A DNA stretch of 64,000 nucleotides from Rhizobium rhizogenes NBRC 13257 (GTDB lineage: Bacteria; Pseudomonadota; Alphaproteobacteria; Rhizobiales; Rhizobiaceae). The stretch is from the NCBI RefSeq assembly GCF_000696095.1, contig NZ_BAYX01000005.1, positions 186,001-250,000 on the forward strand, written 5' to 3'. The position numbers and the translations under genes are program-made. Below the pieces are notes generated by a model. That model made no database searches. It was not told where the DNA came from and saw nothing but the letters and a program-made list of their open reading frames with translations. Positions 46,314 through 55,377 of the stretch are shown here, one piece after another. Every line of letters begins with the position of its first letter. Within the stretch, counting starts at the first letter, position 1.

Positions 46314-47399
46314 GTGAGCGCCTGTAAGTATCTATTCGCACCATTATTGATGTCAGCCGGCATCCTGATATCGCCTACGGCAATGGCTCAGCAGGCGAGC
46401 AAGCCCGAGCCTCTCGTCATTCAGGAGCAGGGCAGCTTTGCGGTCGGGGGGAGGGTTGCAATGGCCCCCGGCACTTTCGATGCGCGGAAGCCGCTGGAAC
46501 CTGCGGGGCAGACCTATCACGGCGATCATCTCTACGCCTTTTATCAGGTCCCGGTTAATCCACGGAAGTTTCCGATCGTCATGTGGCATGGTGCCGGCCA
46601 GTTCTCCAAGACATGGGAGACAACGGCCGATGGTCGCGAGGGCTTCCAGACCATCTTTCTGCGCCGGCATTTCTCCACCTACCTGATTGATCAGCCGCGT
46701 CGGGGTGATGCGGGCCGCAGCATGGTCGAGACGACAATCAAGCCGACACCGGACGAGCAGCTCTGGTTCAACCAGTTCCGCGTCGGCCTCTGGCCGAACT
46801 ATTTTGAGGGCGTCCAGTTCGACCGCAGCCCGGAGACGCTCAACCAGTTTTTCCGATCGATGACGCCCAATACCGGGCCGTTCGACATGAACGTGACTTC
46901 CGACGGTGTCTCGGCGCTCTTCAACCGGATCGGTCCTGGGATCCTCTTCACCCATTCGCAAGGCGGCGGCCCCGGCTGGCTCGCGGCCATCAAGAATCAG
47001 AATGTCAAGGCGATCGTCTCCTTCGAGCCCGGCAGCAGCTTCGTTTTCCCCGAAGGCGAGGTGCCCGCTCCGATCCCGAGCGCCTTTGACACAGTTCAAG
47101 GTGCGACGGTCCCGATGGAGCAGTTTATGGCGCTGACGCGGATCCCGATCCTCGTCTTCTACGGCGACAATATTCCCGATCACCCGGTGGACCTGCCGGC
47201 GCAGGATAGCTGGCGTGCCCGACTTCAGATGGCCCGGCTATGGCGGGATGCGGTCAGCAAGCATGGCGGCGATGTGACAGTAGTGCACCTGCCGGAGATC
47301 GGCATCAAGGGCAACACGCACTTTCCCTTTTCGGACCTGAACAACGTCGAGATTGCGGATCAGGTGTCGAAGTTCCTCGACGAGAAGAACCTCGATTGA
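46314..47399 (+). CDS. Secreted alpha/beta hydrolase
   Basis: A 361-aa exported enzyme starting at GTG 46314. The signal peptide [19 protein letters not shown] is followed by SPTAMAQQ (cleavage near residue 26). [10 protein letters not shown] gives the oxyanion segment, FTHSQGGG the nucleophile Ser in a G/H-x-S-x-G-like elbow, and GNTHFPFSD the histidine. The fold resembles secreted esterases of the alpha/beta superfamily. It heads a likely four-gene set with a cupin, a cytochrome P460 and a DUF4405 protein. Confidence 0.85.
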   Translation: MSACKYLFAPLLMSAGILISPTAMAQQASKPEPLVIQEQGSFAVGGRVAMAPGTFDARKPLEPAGQTYHGDHLYAFYQVPVNPRKFPIVMWHGAGQFSKTWETTADGREGFQTIFLRRHFSTYLIDQPRRGDAGRSMVETTIKPTPDEQLWFNQFRVGLWPNYFEGVQFDRSPETLNQFFRSMTPNTGPFDMNVTSDGVSALFNRIGPGILFTHSQGGGPGWLAAIKNQNVKAIVSFEPGSSFVFPEGEVPAPIPSAFDTVQGATVPMEQFMALTRIPILVFYGDNIPDHPVDLPAQDSWRARLQMARLWRDAVSKHGGDVTVVHLPEIGIKGNTHFPFSDLNNVEIADQVSKFLDEKNLD

Positions 47400-47445
47400 T
47401 CCGCCGTCGGGGTCGACGTTTTTGCACCGGAACAAAGGAATTCAA

Positions 47446-47916
47446 ATGAAGGCAATTGTGCTGACTATCTTCTCGCTAATCCTCCTTGCTTCGGCGGCTC
47501 TGGGCGAGCCTGAGCGGGCGGTCGTCGTCACCCGCGCCGGTTCGCAACCCTTCACCTCAGGACCCGCGGACAATTTCACCGGCTCAGTGCGTGTCGATTC
47601 CCGGTTTCAGCGAGAGGTGCCAGCGCGGATTGGCGGCGGGATCGTGACGTTCGAGCCGGGTGCGCGTAGCGCCTGGCACTCGCACCCGCTTGGCCAGACG
47701 CTGATCGTCACGGCTGGGGTCGGCCTGGTACAGCATTGGGGCGGTCCCATCCAGGACATCAGACCCGGCGACGTCGTCTGGATTCCGCCTGATGTCAAGC
47801 ATTGGCATGGCGCCACCGCCATCACCGGCATGACCCATATCGCGATTGCTGAAGCGCTTGATGGCAAGTCGGTGGACTGGATGGAACAGGTTTCGGACAA
47901 GCAGTATCAGCGCTAG
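47446..47916 (+). CDS. Secreted cupin domain protein
   Basis: A 156-aa protein with a signal peptide ([23 protein letters not shown]). The cupin motifs are [20 protein letters not shown] (first, with two His) and [17 protein letters not shown] (second, with His). This pattern is common in carboxymuconolactone-decarboxylase-associated and quercetinase-like cupins. ATG 47446 has AAAGGAA about 7 nt upstream. It sits 46 bp after the secreted hydrolase and 39 bp before the P460 gene, so it is likely co-expressed. Its reaction is unknown. Confidence 0.85.
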   Translation: MKAIVLTIFSLILLASAALGEPERAVVVTRAGSQPFTSGPADNFTGSVRVDSRFQREVPARIGGGIVTFEPGARSAWHSHPLGQTLIVTAGVGLVQHWGGPIQDIRPGDVVWIPPDVKHWHGATAITGMTHIAIAEALDGKSVDWMEQVSDKQYQR

Positions 47917-47955
47917 GTTGGATCCACACGTTTTTCAATTTATTCATAAGCTTGG

Positions 47956-48453
47956 ATGAGGTTCCTCATGAGGATATTTACAGACCGGTTCTTTAAGATC
48001 GCCATGGTCGCCGGCGTTGTGTCGCTTGTCGGATGGCAGGTGGACGCGGAAACCAACCGCGTGAAATTCCCCGAAAACCTCGACCAGCTGGTGCACTACA
48101 CGACCGTCCGGCGCGGCAACGTGACCGAGCACATCATGACCACACCCGAAGCGATGGAGGCCGTCAAAAAGGGACAGCCGATCCCGAGCGGCACGCATTT
48201 CGTGCTCGTCGATTATCGGGATGGCAAGCTCTACCGATATTTCGTCATGGAAAAGGGCAGCGGTTGGGGCGCCGATTACGACGAACGTCGCCGCACTGGC
48301 GATTGGCAATTCCAGTGGTTCTGGCCCGACAAGACGGTCAACATGAGCGAGAATACCGCCCGCTGCCAGTCCTGCCATCAAGGACAAGCAGACAGCGATT
48401 ATCTTTATACCGGTTATCGCATTCCCAGGTTCAACGGCACGCTGGTCGAATAG
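47956..48453 (+). CDS. Cytochrome P460 family protein
   Basis: A 165-aa c-type haem protein. A signal anchor or peptide spans about residues 12-31 and the haem site CQSCH lies near the C-terminus (near 137-141). The central GTHFVLVDYRDGKLYRYFVMEKGSGWG matches the P460/cytochrome c' beta fold family. These proteins oxidise hydroxylamine or bind nitric oxide; some are of unknown role. The next gene is a membrane cytochrome b-like protein that could pass electrons to or from it. An internal ATG at 47968 (MRIFTD) is an alternative start. Confidence 0.85.
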   Translation: MRFLMRIFTDRFFKIAMVAGVVSLVGWQVDAETNRVKFPENLDQLVHYTTVRRGNVTEHIMTTPEAMEAVKKGQPIPSGTHFVLVDYRDGKLYRYFVMEKGSGWGADYDERRRTGDWQFQWFWPDKTVNMSENTARCQSCHQGQADSDYLYTGYRIPRFNGTLVE

Positions 48454-48454
48454 G

Positions 48455-49141
48455 TTGAGGGCCAACGCCTTGAATTCCGTATTTCTCCTGCGGCTGGCGT
48501 TCGACGTCATAGCCGCTGGCCTGCTGCTGATCGGCCTTTCCTACTGGTGGCTGGGCAACACCGTCCATGAAATCGTCGGCACCGCCATGTTTCTGCTGGT
48601 GATCGTGCACAACGTTTTCAACAGGCGCTGGTACGGCACGATCCCCAGAGGAGGGCGCGAGGCGAGGGGCTTGATCAATATCGTGATCACCGCGCTGCTG
48701 CTCGTCGCCATGCTGGTGCTGCTGGTGACCAGTGTGCTGATCTCCAACACCTTGTCACCCGCCATGTCACCCTATGGCGGATTCACGGTTCGTCAGATCC
48801 ATACACTTGCCGCCTACTGGGCTCTGGTCATCATTTCTATCCATCTGGGCCTGCGTTGGCCGATGATCATGAGCGTGGCACGCAATCTGTTCGGCATCTC
48901 CAACCTGAGCGCGGCGCGAAGCTTGGTGCTTCGGGCGATCGCCATTGTCATCGCCATTCATGGAGTCTGGAGTTCGTTCGAGCTGGGCCTCGGCACCAAG
49001 CTCGCAATGCAGGTCACTCTGGACTGGTGGAATTTCGAGGAGTCTGTGGCGGGATTCTTTATCCACTGCATCGCAATCGCAGGCCTCTGCATGGTCCCGA
49101 CCTACTACGCGATGAAGTGGCTGCGGATGAGAAAGCGCTGA
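48455..49141 (+). CDS. DUF4405 membrane cytochrome b-like protein
   Basis: A 228-aa membrane protein, beginning at a TTG one base after the P460 stop, so tightly coupled. About five to six spans carry His residues suitable for haem b (NTVHEIVG, VIVHNVFNR, IHTLAAYW, IISIHLGLRW and FFIHCIA), as in DUF4405 and FdnI/cytochrome b561-like subunits. It probably links the quinone pool to the periplasmic P460 protein. That role is inferred from the gene pair. Confidence 0.8.
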   Translation: MRANALNSVFLLRLAFDVIAAGLLLIGLSYWWLGNTVHEIVGTAMFLLVIVHNVFNRRWYGTIPRGGREARGLINIVITALLLVAMLVLLVTSVLISNTLSPAMSPYGGFTVRQIHTLAAYWALVIISIHLGLRWPMIMSVARNLFGISNLSAARSLVLRAIAIVIAIHGVWSSFELGLGTKLAMQVTLDWWNFEESVAGFFIHCIAIAGLCMVPTYYAMKWLRMRKR

Positions 49142-49373
49142 CCGATCGTCGGCGATTGGCCATTCTTGCAAGGCGAAGGGCAATCTCAAAGCTTGTTAAT
49201 TGTCACACAAGCACTTGCTCGGCCTTGTCGGTCGCTACTATCATACACCTATCAAGCATGTGTTGCACCGAGACTGCCGTGGTCGTCGTATAGGGAAAGC
49301 TATCGGTATGTTTCCGAAAGATCGACATCGTTGGACCAACGAATTCAACACAATCATCGCGCATCTTTGACCG

Positions 49374-49811
49374 ATGGCCGAGCTTGCTATCTATCTTGGA
49401 TTGTTCATGGCTGCCTTCGCAGCGGCCACCATTCTGCCGATGCAGTCCGAGGCTGCCTTGGTCGGCTTGCTCCTGACGGGAGAATATGCAGTCCCGGTAC
49501 TCGTGGCCGTCGCAAGCGTCGGCAATGTCCTCGGCTCGTTGCTCAACTGGATATTCGGTCGCGGCATGGAACGTTTCCGCTCGCGGCGATGGTTTCCTGT
49601 TAGCGAACAGGCGATGGACCGGGCGCAGATTTGGTATCGACGCTATGGACGATGGTCGTTGCTGGCAAGTTGGCTGCCGATCGTTGGTGATCCGATCACA
49701 GTTGCCGCGGGCGTTCTGCGAGAGCCGCTACCGACATTCCTGTTATTGGTAACCGTCGCGAAGGTCGGGCGGTATATTGTGCTTGCTGCGGTGACCACAA
49801 GCCTGGTGTGA
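49374..49811 (+). CDS. YqaA family membrane protein (DedA/VTT-like)
   Basis: A 145-aa inner-membrane protein. Helices and the G-N-V-L-G-S-L-L-N-W motif (SVGNVLGSLLNWIFGR) followed by RYGRWSLLASWLPIVGDP are typical of the YqaA subgroup of DedA proteins, which act in lipid or small-ion handling. Its start follows a 232-bp noncoding gap. It stands alone, facing the TetR gene. Confidence 0.85.
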   Translation: MAELAIYLGLFMAAFAAATILPMQSEAALVGLLLTGEYAVPVLVAVASVGNVLGSLLNWIFGRGMERFRSRRWFPVSEQAMDRAQIWYRRYGRWSLLASWLPIVGDPITVAAGVLREPLPTFLLLVTVAKVGRYIVLAAVTTSLV

Positions 49812-49951
49812 TGTTCCGTCTCATAAGAAACGGCAGTGCCGCGTTCGAAGGGGATGCCTGCTCGCGCGTGCACGCCGACGCTGATGATTTCGAAACCGGC
49901 CATGACAGCCCTGCGGGGCGGCGAGACGCAGAAACCAGCCGCCACTGTTCC

Positions 49952-50530
49952 TCAGTGAGATTCTGAAAGTGTGGAAGCAGGTCGGTCGTGTTCGTCATCG
50001 ATCCAGGCGAGCGTCTCCGTCAATATCTCCTTCGACAAGGCGGGATCGACCACAGCCCGCGCCAGGATCGTTGCCCCGACCATCGCCGACCAGCTTGCTA
50101 TTGCCCGACGGCGGCGGTCGGCTTCGGCCGGCCCTTCGAACTTCTCGCTCATCCAGTCGAGCTGTGCCCGCACGCCATCCGTCACCGCCGCACGGGCCTC
50201 CGGGGTCTGGCGCAGCGTGTCGGCGGCAAGTCCGGAAATCGGGCAGCCACCGGCCCTGTTGTCGCAATGGCGCGGCGAAAGATACTCCTCCATGTAGGCG
50301 CCTAGAGGAAGTGTCGCTCCATTGCGCTGGCCAAGCGCGTGCGCAAGCGCCTGGACGATCAGGTCGTCCTTCGAGCTGAAATGACCGTAGAAGCTGCCAT
50401 GCGTCAGTCCCGCAGCCTTCATGACTTCGGCAACGCCGACTGCCTCAAATCCTTTCTCCCGAAACAGCCGGCTTGCGACCTCCAGGATCCTTTGGCGATT
50501 TTCGGCCATCTGTTCGCGACTGATTTTCAT
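49952..50530 (-). CDS. TetR family transcriptional regulator (divergent from SDR/OYE)
   Basis: A 192-aa repressor. The N-terminal helix-turn-helix reads NRQRILEVASRLFREKGFEA, VAEVMKAAGLTHGSFYGHF. The C-terminal domain contains CDNRAGGCPISGLAAD, like NemR/AcrR-type regulators with cysteines that may sense electrophiles. It is divergent from the short-chain dehydrogenase and Old Yellow Enzyme genes across 113 bp, matching known nemRA-type arrangements. Confidence 0.9.
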   Translation of the reverse strand: MKISREQMAENRQRILEVASRLFREKGFEAVGVAEVMKAAGLTHGSFYGHFSSKDDLIVQALAHALGQRNGATLPLGAYMEEYLSPRHCDNRAGGCPISGLAADTLRQTPEARAAVTDGVRAQLDWMSEKFEGPAEADRRRRAIASWSAMVGATILARAVVDPALSKEILTETLAWIDDEHDRPASTLSESH

Positions 50531-50643
50531 TTCGAGATTTCTCCATCGCTGCCATTGACTTTTTTATGATAGCCATCACTTTAAAGTCGTAATTAGGTTC
50601 ATCATCATAATTATATAACACTCATTCGAAAGAGAACAAGACA

Positions 50644-51432
50644 ATGGCTGACACTCCCACCGTCCTTATCACCGGCGCGTCCTCGGGTATTGGAGCGACA
50701 TATGCAGAACGTTTCGCCCGGCGTGGGCACAATCTCGTACTGGTTGCGCGCAATAAGGCAAGACTGGAGGCTCTCTCGGCGCGACTTCGCGAGGAAACCG
50801 GCGTAACAATCGACATTCTGCCGGCCGATGTCACCAATTCCGATGAACTAGCGGCGGTGGAAACGCGTCTGAGCGACGATCGTCAGATCGGAATTCTCGT
50901 CAACAATGCCGGTGCGAGCCTGGAAGGGGCATTCCCCAATCAGGCTACGAATGATATCACCCAATTGATTGCGCTCAATGTGACGGCGGTTGCCCGTCTC
51001 ACCAGTGCCGTCACACCGCGGTTCATCGAGGCGGGCTCGGGTGCGATCATCAACGTCTCCTCGGTCGTCGGGCTTGCCCCGGAATTTGGAATGTCCGTCT
51101 ATGGCGCCACCAAGGCGTTCGTGACGTTTCTCTCGCAGGGGCTCAGCCTCGAACTCGGCCCCAAGGGGATCTACGTGCAGGCAGTGCTGCCGGCTGCGAC
51201 GCGGACGGAGCTCTGGGAGCTTGTCGGCATCGACGTCAACACGCTTCCGGGCGTGATGGAAGTGGGTGAACTCGTGGACGCCGCCCTGGCAGGCTTCGAC
51301 AAGCGCGAACCCGTCACCATCCCGCCGCTTCACGATGCCGCCCAATGGGATGCCTATCAGGCCGCACGTCAGGTGATGCTCCCGGGCTTTGCACAGGTCC
51401 ACGCAGCAGAGCGTTATCGCTCCGCCGCCTAG
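50644..51432 (+). CDS. Short-chain dehydrogenase/reductase
   Basis: A 262-aa classical SDR. The cofactor motif TGASSGIG is near residues 11-18, NNAG near 89-92 and the catalytic Ser-Tyr-Lys are in NVSSVVGLA and VYGATKAF. AGAGAACAAGACA precedes the ATG. The following Old Yellow Enzyme gene is 133 bp downstream in the same direction. Together they probably reduce reactive carbonyls or enones; the exact substrate is unknown. Confidence 0.93.
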   Translation: MADTPTVLITGASSGIGATYAERFARRGHNLVLVARNKARLEALSARLREETGVTIDILPADVTNSDELAAVETRLSDDRQIGILVNNAGASLEGAFPNQATNDITQLIALNVTAVARLTSAVTPRFIEAGSGAIINVSSVVGLAPEFGMSVYGATKAFVTFLSQGLSLELGPKGIYVQAVLPAATRTELWELVGIDVNTLPGVMEVGELVDAALAGFDKREPVTIPPLHDAAQWDAYQAARQVMLPGFAQVHAAERYRSAA

Positions 51433-51565
51433 CGCCTCCCGCAGAAACGCGCCGTCGCCGGCACAGGCCGCGCCGCAAAGGCTGGCCGGCCTGTGCCGAG
51501 CTTCGGCGCGAAACTCCGAGGCGTGACAGAGAACCCCGAAATCCGGACGAAAGAAAAGAAACGAA

Positions 51566-52648
51566 ATGACTGACAACACACTCTTCGAACCCTACACACT
51601 CGGCGCCCTGACGCTGGCGAACCGTATCGTCATGGCTCCTTTGACCCGCAACAGAGCTGGCGCTGGCTTTGTGGCGAGCGAACTCGCGGTGGAATACTAT
51701 TCTCAGCGCGCGACTGCTGGCCTGATCATATCCGAAGGGGCGCAGATTTCGCAGGAAGGGCAGGGTTATCAGGATACGCCGGGCATTTATACGCAAGCTC
51801 AGATCGACGGGTGGCGGAAAGTGACCGACGCGGTGCATGCCAAAGGCGGGCACATCTTTCTGCAGCTTTGGCATGTAGGTCGTGTTTCGCATGTCGATCT
51901 GCAGCCGAATGCGCAAGCCCCGGTCGCGCCCTCCGCCCTCAAGGCTGACACTAAGGTTTTCGTGAACAATGCCTTCGTCGATGTGTCCGAACCTCGCGCG
52001 CTCAAACGGGATGAGATCCAGGCCACCATCGCCGATTTCCGTCGCGCCGCCGCCAACGCGATTGCCGCGGGCTTTGATGGTGTCGAAGTCCATGGCGCCA
52101 ACGGCTATCTGCTGGATCAGTTTGTCAAGGATGGCTCCAACACCCGCACCGACGCCTATGGTGGCTCCGTCGAAGGTCGCGCACGGATGATATTGGAAGT
52201 CGCTGCCGCCGTGGCCGCGGAGGTCGGCGCGCAGCGGACGGGGGTCCGGATTTCGCCGATCAACAGTGTCACCTCGACCGATCCGCAGGCGCAATTCAAC
52301 TACATCGCCGAGAAATTGGGCGAGATTGGTATTGCCTATCTCCATGTCGTCGAAGGTGGGCGAGGTGGGCCGCATGAGGCTGCTGTCTTCAATTACGCAG
52401 AGCTTAGGGCCAAATTCGCTAACACCTACATTGCCAACAACGGCTACAACCTGGAACTCGCGACGTCGCGCTTTACGAAGGGCGAGGCTGATCTCTTTTC
52501 GTTCGGCCGGCCATTTATCGCCAATCCGGATCTCGTGAAGCGGCTGAAGACAGCCGTTCCGCTGGCAGAGGTGAACCCGACCACCATCTACGGCGGCGGC
52601 GCCGAAGGCTATACCGACTATCCATTTGTGGCCTCGAACCACGGGTGA
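51566..52648 (+). CDS. Old Yellow Enzyme family ene-reductase (NemA-like)
   Basis: A 360-aa FMN enzyme. LANRIVMAPLTRNRA and FLQLWHVGRVSH form the flavin site, and FDGVEVHGANGYLLDQF with the Asn/His substrate pair and TDAYGGSVEGRAR are family signatures. Members reduce the double bond of enones, nitro-olefins and nitrate esters. With the TetR and SDR genes it forms an electrophile-detoxification unit. It ends 62 bp from the left end of the IS6 element. Confidence 0.93.
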   Translation: MTDNTLFEPYTLGALTLANRIVMAPLTRNRAGAGFVASELAVEYYSQRATAGLIISEGAQISQEGQGYQDTPGIYTQAQIDGWRKVTDAVHAKGGHIFLQLWHVGRVSHVDLQPNAQAPVAPSALKADTKVFVNNAFVDVSEPRALKRDEIQATIADFRRAAANAIAAGFDGVEVHGANGYLLDQFVKDGSNTRTDAYGGSVEGRARMILEVAAAVAAEVGAQRTGVRISPINSVTSTDPQAQFNYIAEKLGEIGIAYLHVVEGGRGGPHEAAVFNYAELRAKFANTYIANNGYNLELATSRFTKGEADLFSFGRPFIANPDLVKRLKTAVPLAEVNPTTIYGGGAEGYTDYPFVASNHG

Positions 52649-52710
52649 CCAATCGGCCGCGCTGTTGCTCGGCCTTTTGCAACTGTGAATTCGCAGCGAA
52701 CAATGCCTCC

Positions 52711-52722
52711 GGCGATGTCACG
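52711..52722 (+). repeat. Left terminal inverted repeat of the IS6 element
   Basis: GGCGATGTCACG, identical over 12 bp to the reverse complement of 55366-55377, with weaker similarity continuing inward. Confidence 0.8.
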
Positions 52723-52762
52723 GTAATTCCTTGTGAGGAGCGGCTGCGATAGACGCGCGTGC

Positions 52763-53006
52763 ATGAACACTTCGCCAGTCAGCTACAAGCGCCATCGCTT
52801 CCCACCCCAGATCATCGCCCACGCGGTCTGGCTCTACTTTCGGTTTCCGCTGAGCCTGCGCCTTGTCGAGGAATTGTTGCTGGAGCGCGGCATTGCCGTC
52901 TCCTATGAAACGATCCGCTGCTGGGGAAAGAAGTTCGGCCCGGATTATGCGTGTCGCCTTCACCGCAAGAAGCCCAGCGGGAACCATGTGTGGCATTTGG
53001 ACGAGG
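52763..53006 (+). CDS. IS6 transposase, exon 1
   Basis: Encodes residues 1-81 plus the first base of codon 82. The N-terminal helix-turn-helix region (HRFPPQIIAHAVWLYFRF) with LRLVEELLLERGIAVSYETI is typical of IS6 transposases. The exon ends in VWHLDE with the first catalytic Asp (Asp80). Joined to exon 2 after intron removal, the codon GTC (Val) forms and the reading frame gives a 234-aa transposase, the family's normal length. Confidence 0.85.
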
Positions 53007-54865
53007 GTGTGCGGCGAGGCACCCGCAGCAGTGTGGGAGCCGAGCTGCACGAAAGATGAGGGTAGGTCCCTCGAAGCCGACCGTCAGGGGTAGGTTTCAA
53101 ACCACTGCAAGCTGCGACGGTAAAGAGCCGTGGTGGTGAGCGTTGCAGAAAAGGCGGATGTTAGTCCGTCAGGTAAGGTTCAGAGAGACGAGCGCAAGCG
53201 AACCGCTGATGACGTGTCGAAAAGTGCAAGATGATGTCGAAACCGGGAGGAATTCGTTAGCCCGGGACGAGTCTGGGGGGCGACCTGATTTCTGCCCAGA
53301 CGGCATCCGGCATGAAGGCGGCGTGACTCTTCACCAGGCTTTCGTGTGGAACGCGGGAACCTGTCGCTCCGATGTTAAGGGAGAAACCCAAGCAGGCGGT
53401 CCCTGCGAGGGTGAGATTACCGAAGCGGGGCACAGGGGCGGAGCAGCCCGTAGTAGTGCTGAAGGTCCTGTAATGGGGCTGGAGCGAAGGGGTTGCGTTG
53501 TTCAGCTCTGGAGCGTGGACAACCGGCGACGGGAGGATCCTCGTGGATAGAGCAAAGCCGTATACGATCCCGAAAAGGGAGGTGTGGGAAGCATATAAGA
53601 GGGTTAGAGCCAACCAAGGAGCGGCTGGTATAGATGGCCAGACGATTGCGGACTTCGAGGCTGATCTTAGGAACAACCTGTACAAGCTCTGGAATCGGCT
53701 GGCGTCGGGCAGCTACTTTCCGCCGCCGGTGCGGCGGGTCGACATACCCAAGAGCGATGGGAAGACGCGCCCGCTGGGCATACCTACGGTCGCCGATCGC
53801 GTTGCGCAGATGGTGGTCAAACGCCATCTGGAACCGGTGGTGGAGCCTGAATTCCATCCGGATTCCTATGGGTATCGGCCCGGCAAATCGGCACTTGATG
53901 CGATCAGCGTGGCACGGCAGCGATGCTGGCGTTACAACTGGGTTCTTGATCTCGATATCAAGGCTTTCTTTGATAGCATTGAACCGGACCTGCTGATGCG
54001 GGCTGTGCGCAAGCACACCGATTGCCCGTGGGTGCTTTTATACATTGAACGATGGCTGAAAGCGCCAGTGCAGATGCCGGACGGAAATCTCGTCGCCAGA
54101 GAACGAGGAACGCCACAGGGCGGGGTGATCAGCCCCCTCTTGGCAAGCCTGTTTCTTCACTACGCGTTTGACATGTGGATGTGTCGGAATTTCCCGGACA
54201 TTCCGTTTGAACGGTATGCTGACGACGCGATCTGTCATTGTCGGAGCGAGGATCAGGCGATGGCGCTTCAGAACGCTCTGGACGCGCGTTTTACTGACTG
54301 TGGGCTGACGCTTCATCCTGACAAGACTAAAATCGTCTACTGCAGGGATGAAAGTCGGCGAGGTACTCATCCGGTCTACAAGTTCGACTTTCTCGGCTAC
54401 ACTTTCCGGCCGAGACTTGTGAGTAAGAAGGCCGGGGGCATGGGTGTTTCATTCGGTCCTGCGGCCAGTCCGACGGCGCTCAAGGCGATACGGGGCACGA
54501 TCCGTAGTTGGTCCTTGCACCTTCGCAGTGACAAAGCTCTCGATGATCTGGCACGGATGTTCAACTCGTACATCCGCGGCTGGATCAATTACTATGGTCG
54601 GTTCTGTCCTTCAGCTCTCCAACCTACGCTTTGGAGTGTCGAGCGATACTTGGCTCGATGGGCATCGGGAAAGTACAAGTCCTTGCGTAGGCATAAACGG
54701 CGATCCCGGCATTGGCTTTTGCGCATCGCGCAGCGCCAACCTCGGCTGTTCGCCCATTGGCCTCTGCTTCATGGATACGGTCGAACAATGGGAGCCGGAT
54801 GATGCGAGAGTATCACGTCCGGTTCTAAGAGAGCGTGGGGGTGGAACTCCCCCGCGCCACTCGCC
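53007..54865 (+). ncRNA. Group II intron (RmInt1-like, class D) inserted in the transposase
   Basis: The 5' end GTGTG at 53007-53011 fits the GUGYG consensus. Segments such as GAAACCGGGAGG (near 53240) and GTAGTAGTGCTGAAGGTCC (near 53451) are typical of introns that carry LtrA-like genes. Domain V spans about 54790-54823 (AGCCGGATGATGCGAGAG, pairing with the later CGTCCGGTT). Domain VI is the GGGGG/CCCCC hairpin at about 54832-54862, with the branch-point A in CCACTC. The boundaries are set so that exon joining restores the transposase frame. The 3' end reads CACTCGCC, so the usual final A-Y is C-C; this is the least certain point. The exon-binding loops were not identified. Confidence 0.8.
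53543..54802 (+). CDS. Group II intron-encoded reverse transcriptase/maturase
   Basis: A 419-aa protein, the same length as the RmInt1 protein of Sinorhizobium meliloti. GTG 53543 is chosen because GGGAGG lies about 6 nt upstream. The reverse transcriptase blocks are clear: QGAAGIDGQT, then RRVDIPKSDGKTRPLGIP, GYRPGKSALDAI, DLDIKAFFD, RGTPQGGVISPLLA, catalytic YADD (225-228) and GFLGY-like DFLGYTFRPR. A maturase (X) region follows, ending NSYIRGWINYYGRF. No HNH endonuclease domain is present, as in RmInt1. It would promote splicing and retrohoming. Confidence 0.93.
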   Translation: MDRAKPYTIPKREVWEAYKRVRANQGAAGIDGQTIADFEADLRNNLYKLWNRLASGSYFPPPVRRVDIPKSDGKTRPLGIPTVADRVAQMVVKRHLEPVVEPEFHPDSYGYRPGKSALDAISVARQRCWRYNWVLDLDIKAFFDSIEPDLLMRAVRKHTDCPWVLLYIERWLKAPVQMPDGNLVARERGTPQGGVISPLLASLFLHYAFDMWMCRNFPDIPFERYADDAICHCRSEDQAMALQNALDARFTDCGLTLHPDKTKIVYCRDESRRGTHPVYKFDFLGYTFRPRLVSKKAGGMGVSFGPAASPTALKAIRGTIRSWSLHLRSDKALDDLARMFNSYIRGWINYYGRFCPSALQPTLWSVERYLARWASGKYKSLRRHKRRSRHWLLRIAQRQPRLFAHWPLLHGYGRTMGAG

Positions 54866-55326
54866 TCCTGATTTCCATCGGTGGCCGAAAACATTGGCTT
54901 TGGCGCGCCGTCGATCAGGACGGCTACGTTCTCGACGAGATCGTCCAGGCTCGCCGCGATACCAAGGCGGCCAAGCGATTGCTGATCAGGCTGCTAAGGA
55001 AGCAAGGTCTCGTGCCGAAGCGCATCGTCACCGACAAACTGCGTTTATACGGCGCGGCAAAGCGGGAAGTCATGCCAGATGTCGAACATCGATCTCATAA
55101 GGGGCTCAACAACCGGGCGGAGAATTCTCACGTACCATTTCGAAAACGAGAACGGATGACGCTGAGATTTCGATCAGTCGGCGGCTTGCAACGCTTCGTA
55201 TCGATCTTTTCAGCAATCAGAAATCTTTTCGTCCCGGCGCACCAGAAACGCTCAGCCCTCGCCATCCACATTCATCGCATCCGCGCAATGGCGCATTGGA
55301 AAGCCGTGACCGGCGCAACTGCGTAA
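54866..55326 (+). CDS. IS6 transposase, exon 2
   Basis: Encodes the last 153 residues after the split Val codon. LISIGGRKHWLWRAVDQDGY is the classic segment following the first catalytic Asp. The second Asp lies in RIVTDKLRLYG and the last acid is the Glu of NNRAENSH. Thus the intron separates the first catalytic residue from the other two, and the transposase is inactive unless the intron is spliced out. No stop codon or frameshift is seen in the exon. Confidence 0.85.
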
Positions 55327-55365
55327 GTTCATCGACAAACACCTTGACGGGGATTAAGCGAACAA

Positions 55366-55377
55366 CGTGACATCGCC
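55366..55377 (-). repeat. Right terminal inverted repeat of the IS6 element
   Basis: CGTGACATCGCC, the exact reverse complement of the left repeat at 52711-52722. Confidence 0.8.

Larger units (their letters stand above)
52711..55377 (+). mobile_element. IS6-family insertion sequence carrying a group II intron
   Basis: Terminal inverted repeats GGCGATGTCACG (52711-52722) and its reverse complement (55366-55377) bound the element. Removing the intron (53007-54865) leaves 808 bp, the normal IS6 size. It encodes one transposase in two exons. No exact 8-bp target duplication is seen: the left flank ends ATGCCTCC and the right flank starts CCTCCAGC. The insertion may be old or a product of recombination. 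It separates the Old Yellow Enzyme gene from the cyclase island. Confidence 0.85.

Noticed and set aside
53534..53540. CCTCGT as exon-binding site 1 pairing with the 5' exon end ACGAGG
   Set aside because: It lies next to the maturase start, in domain IV, not in domain I where this site should be; likely chance.
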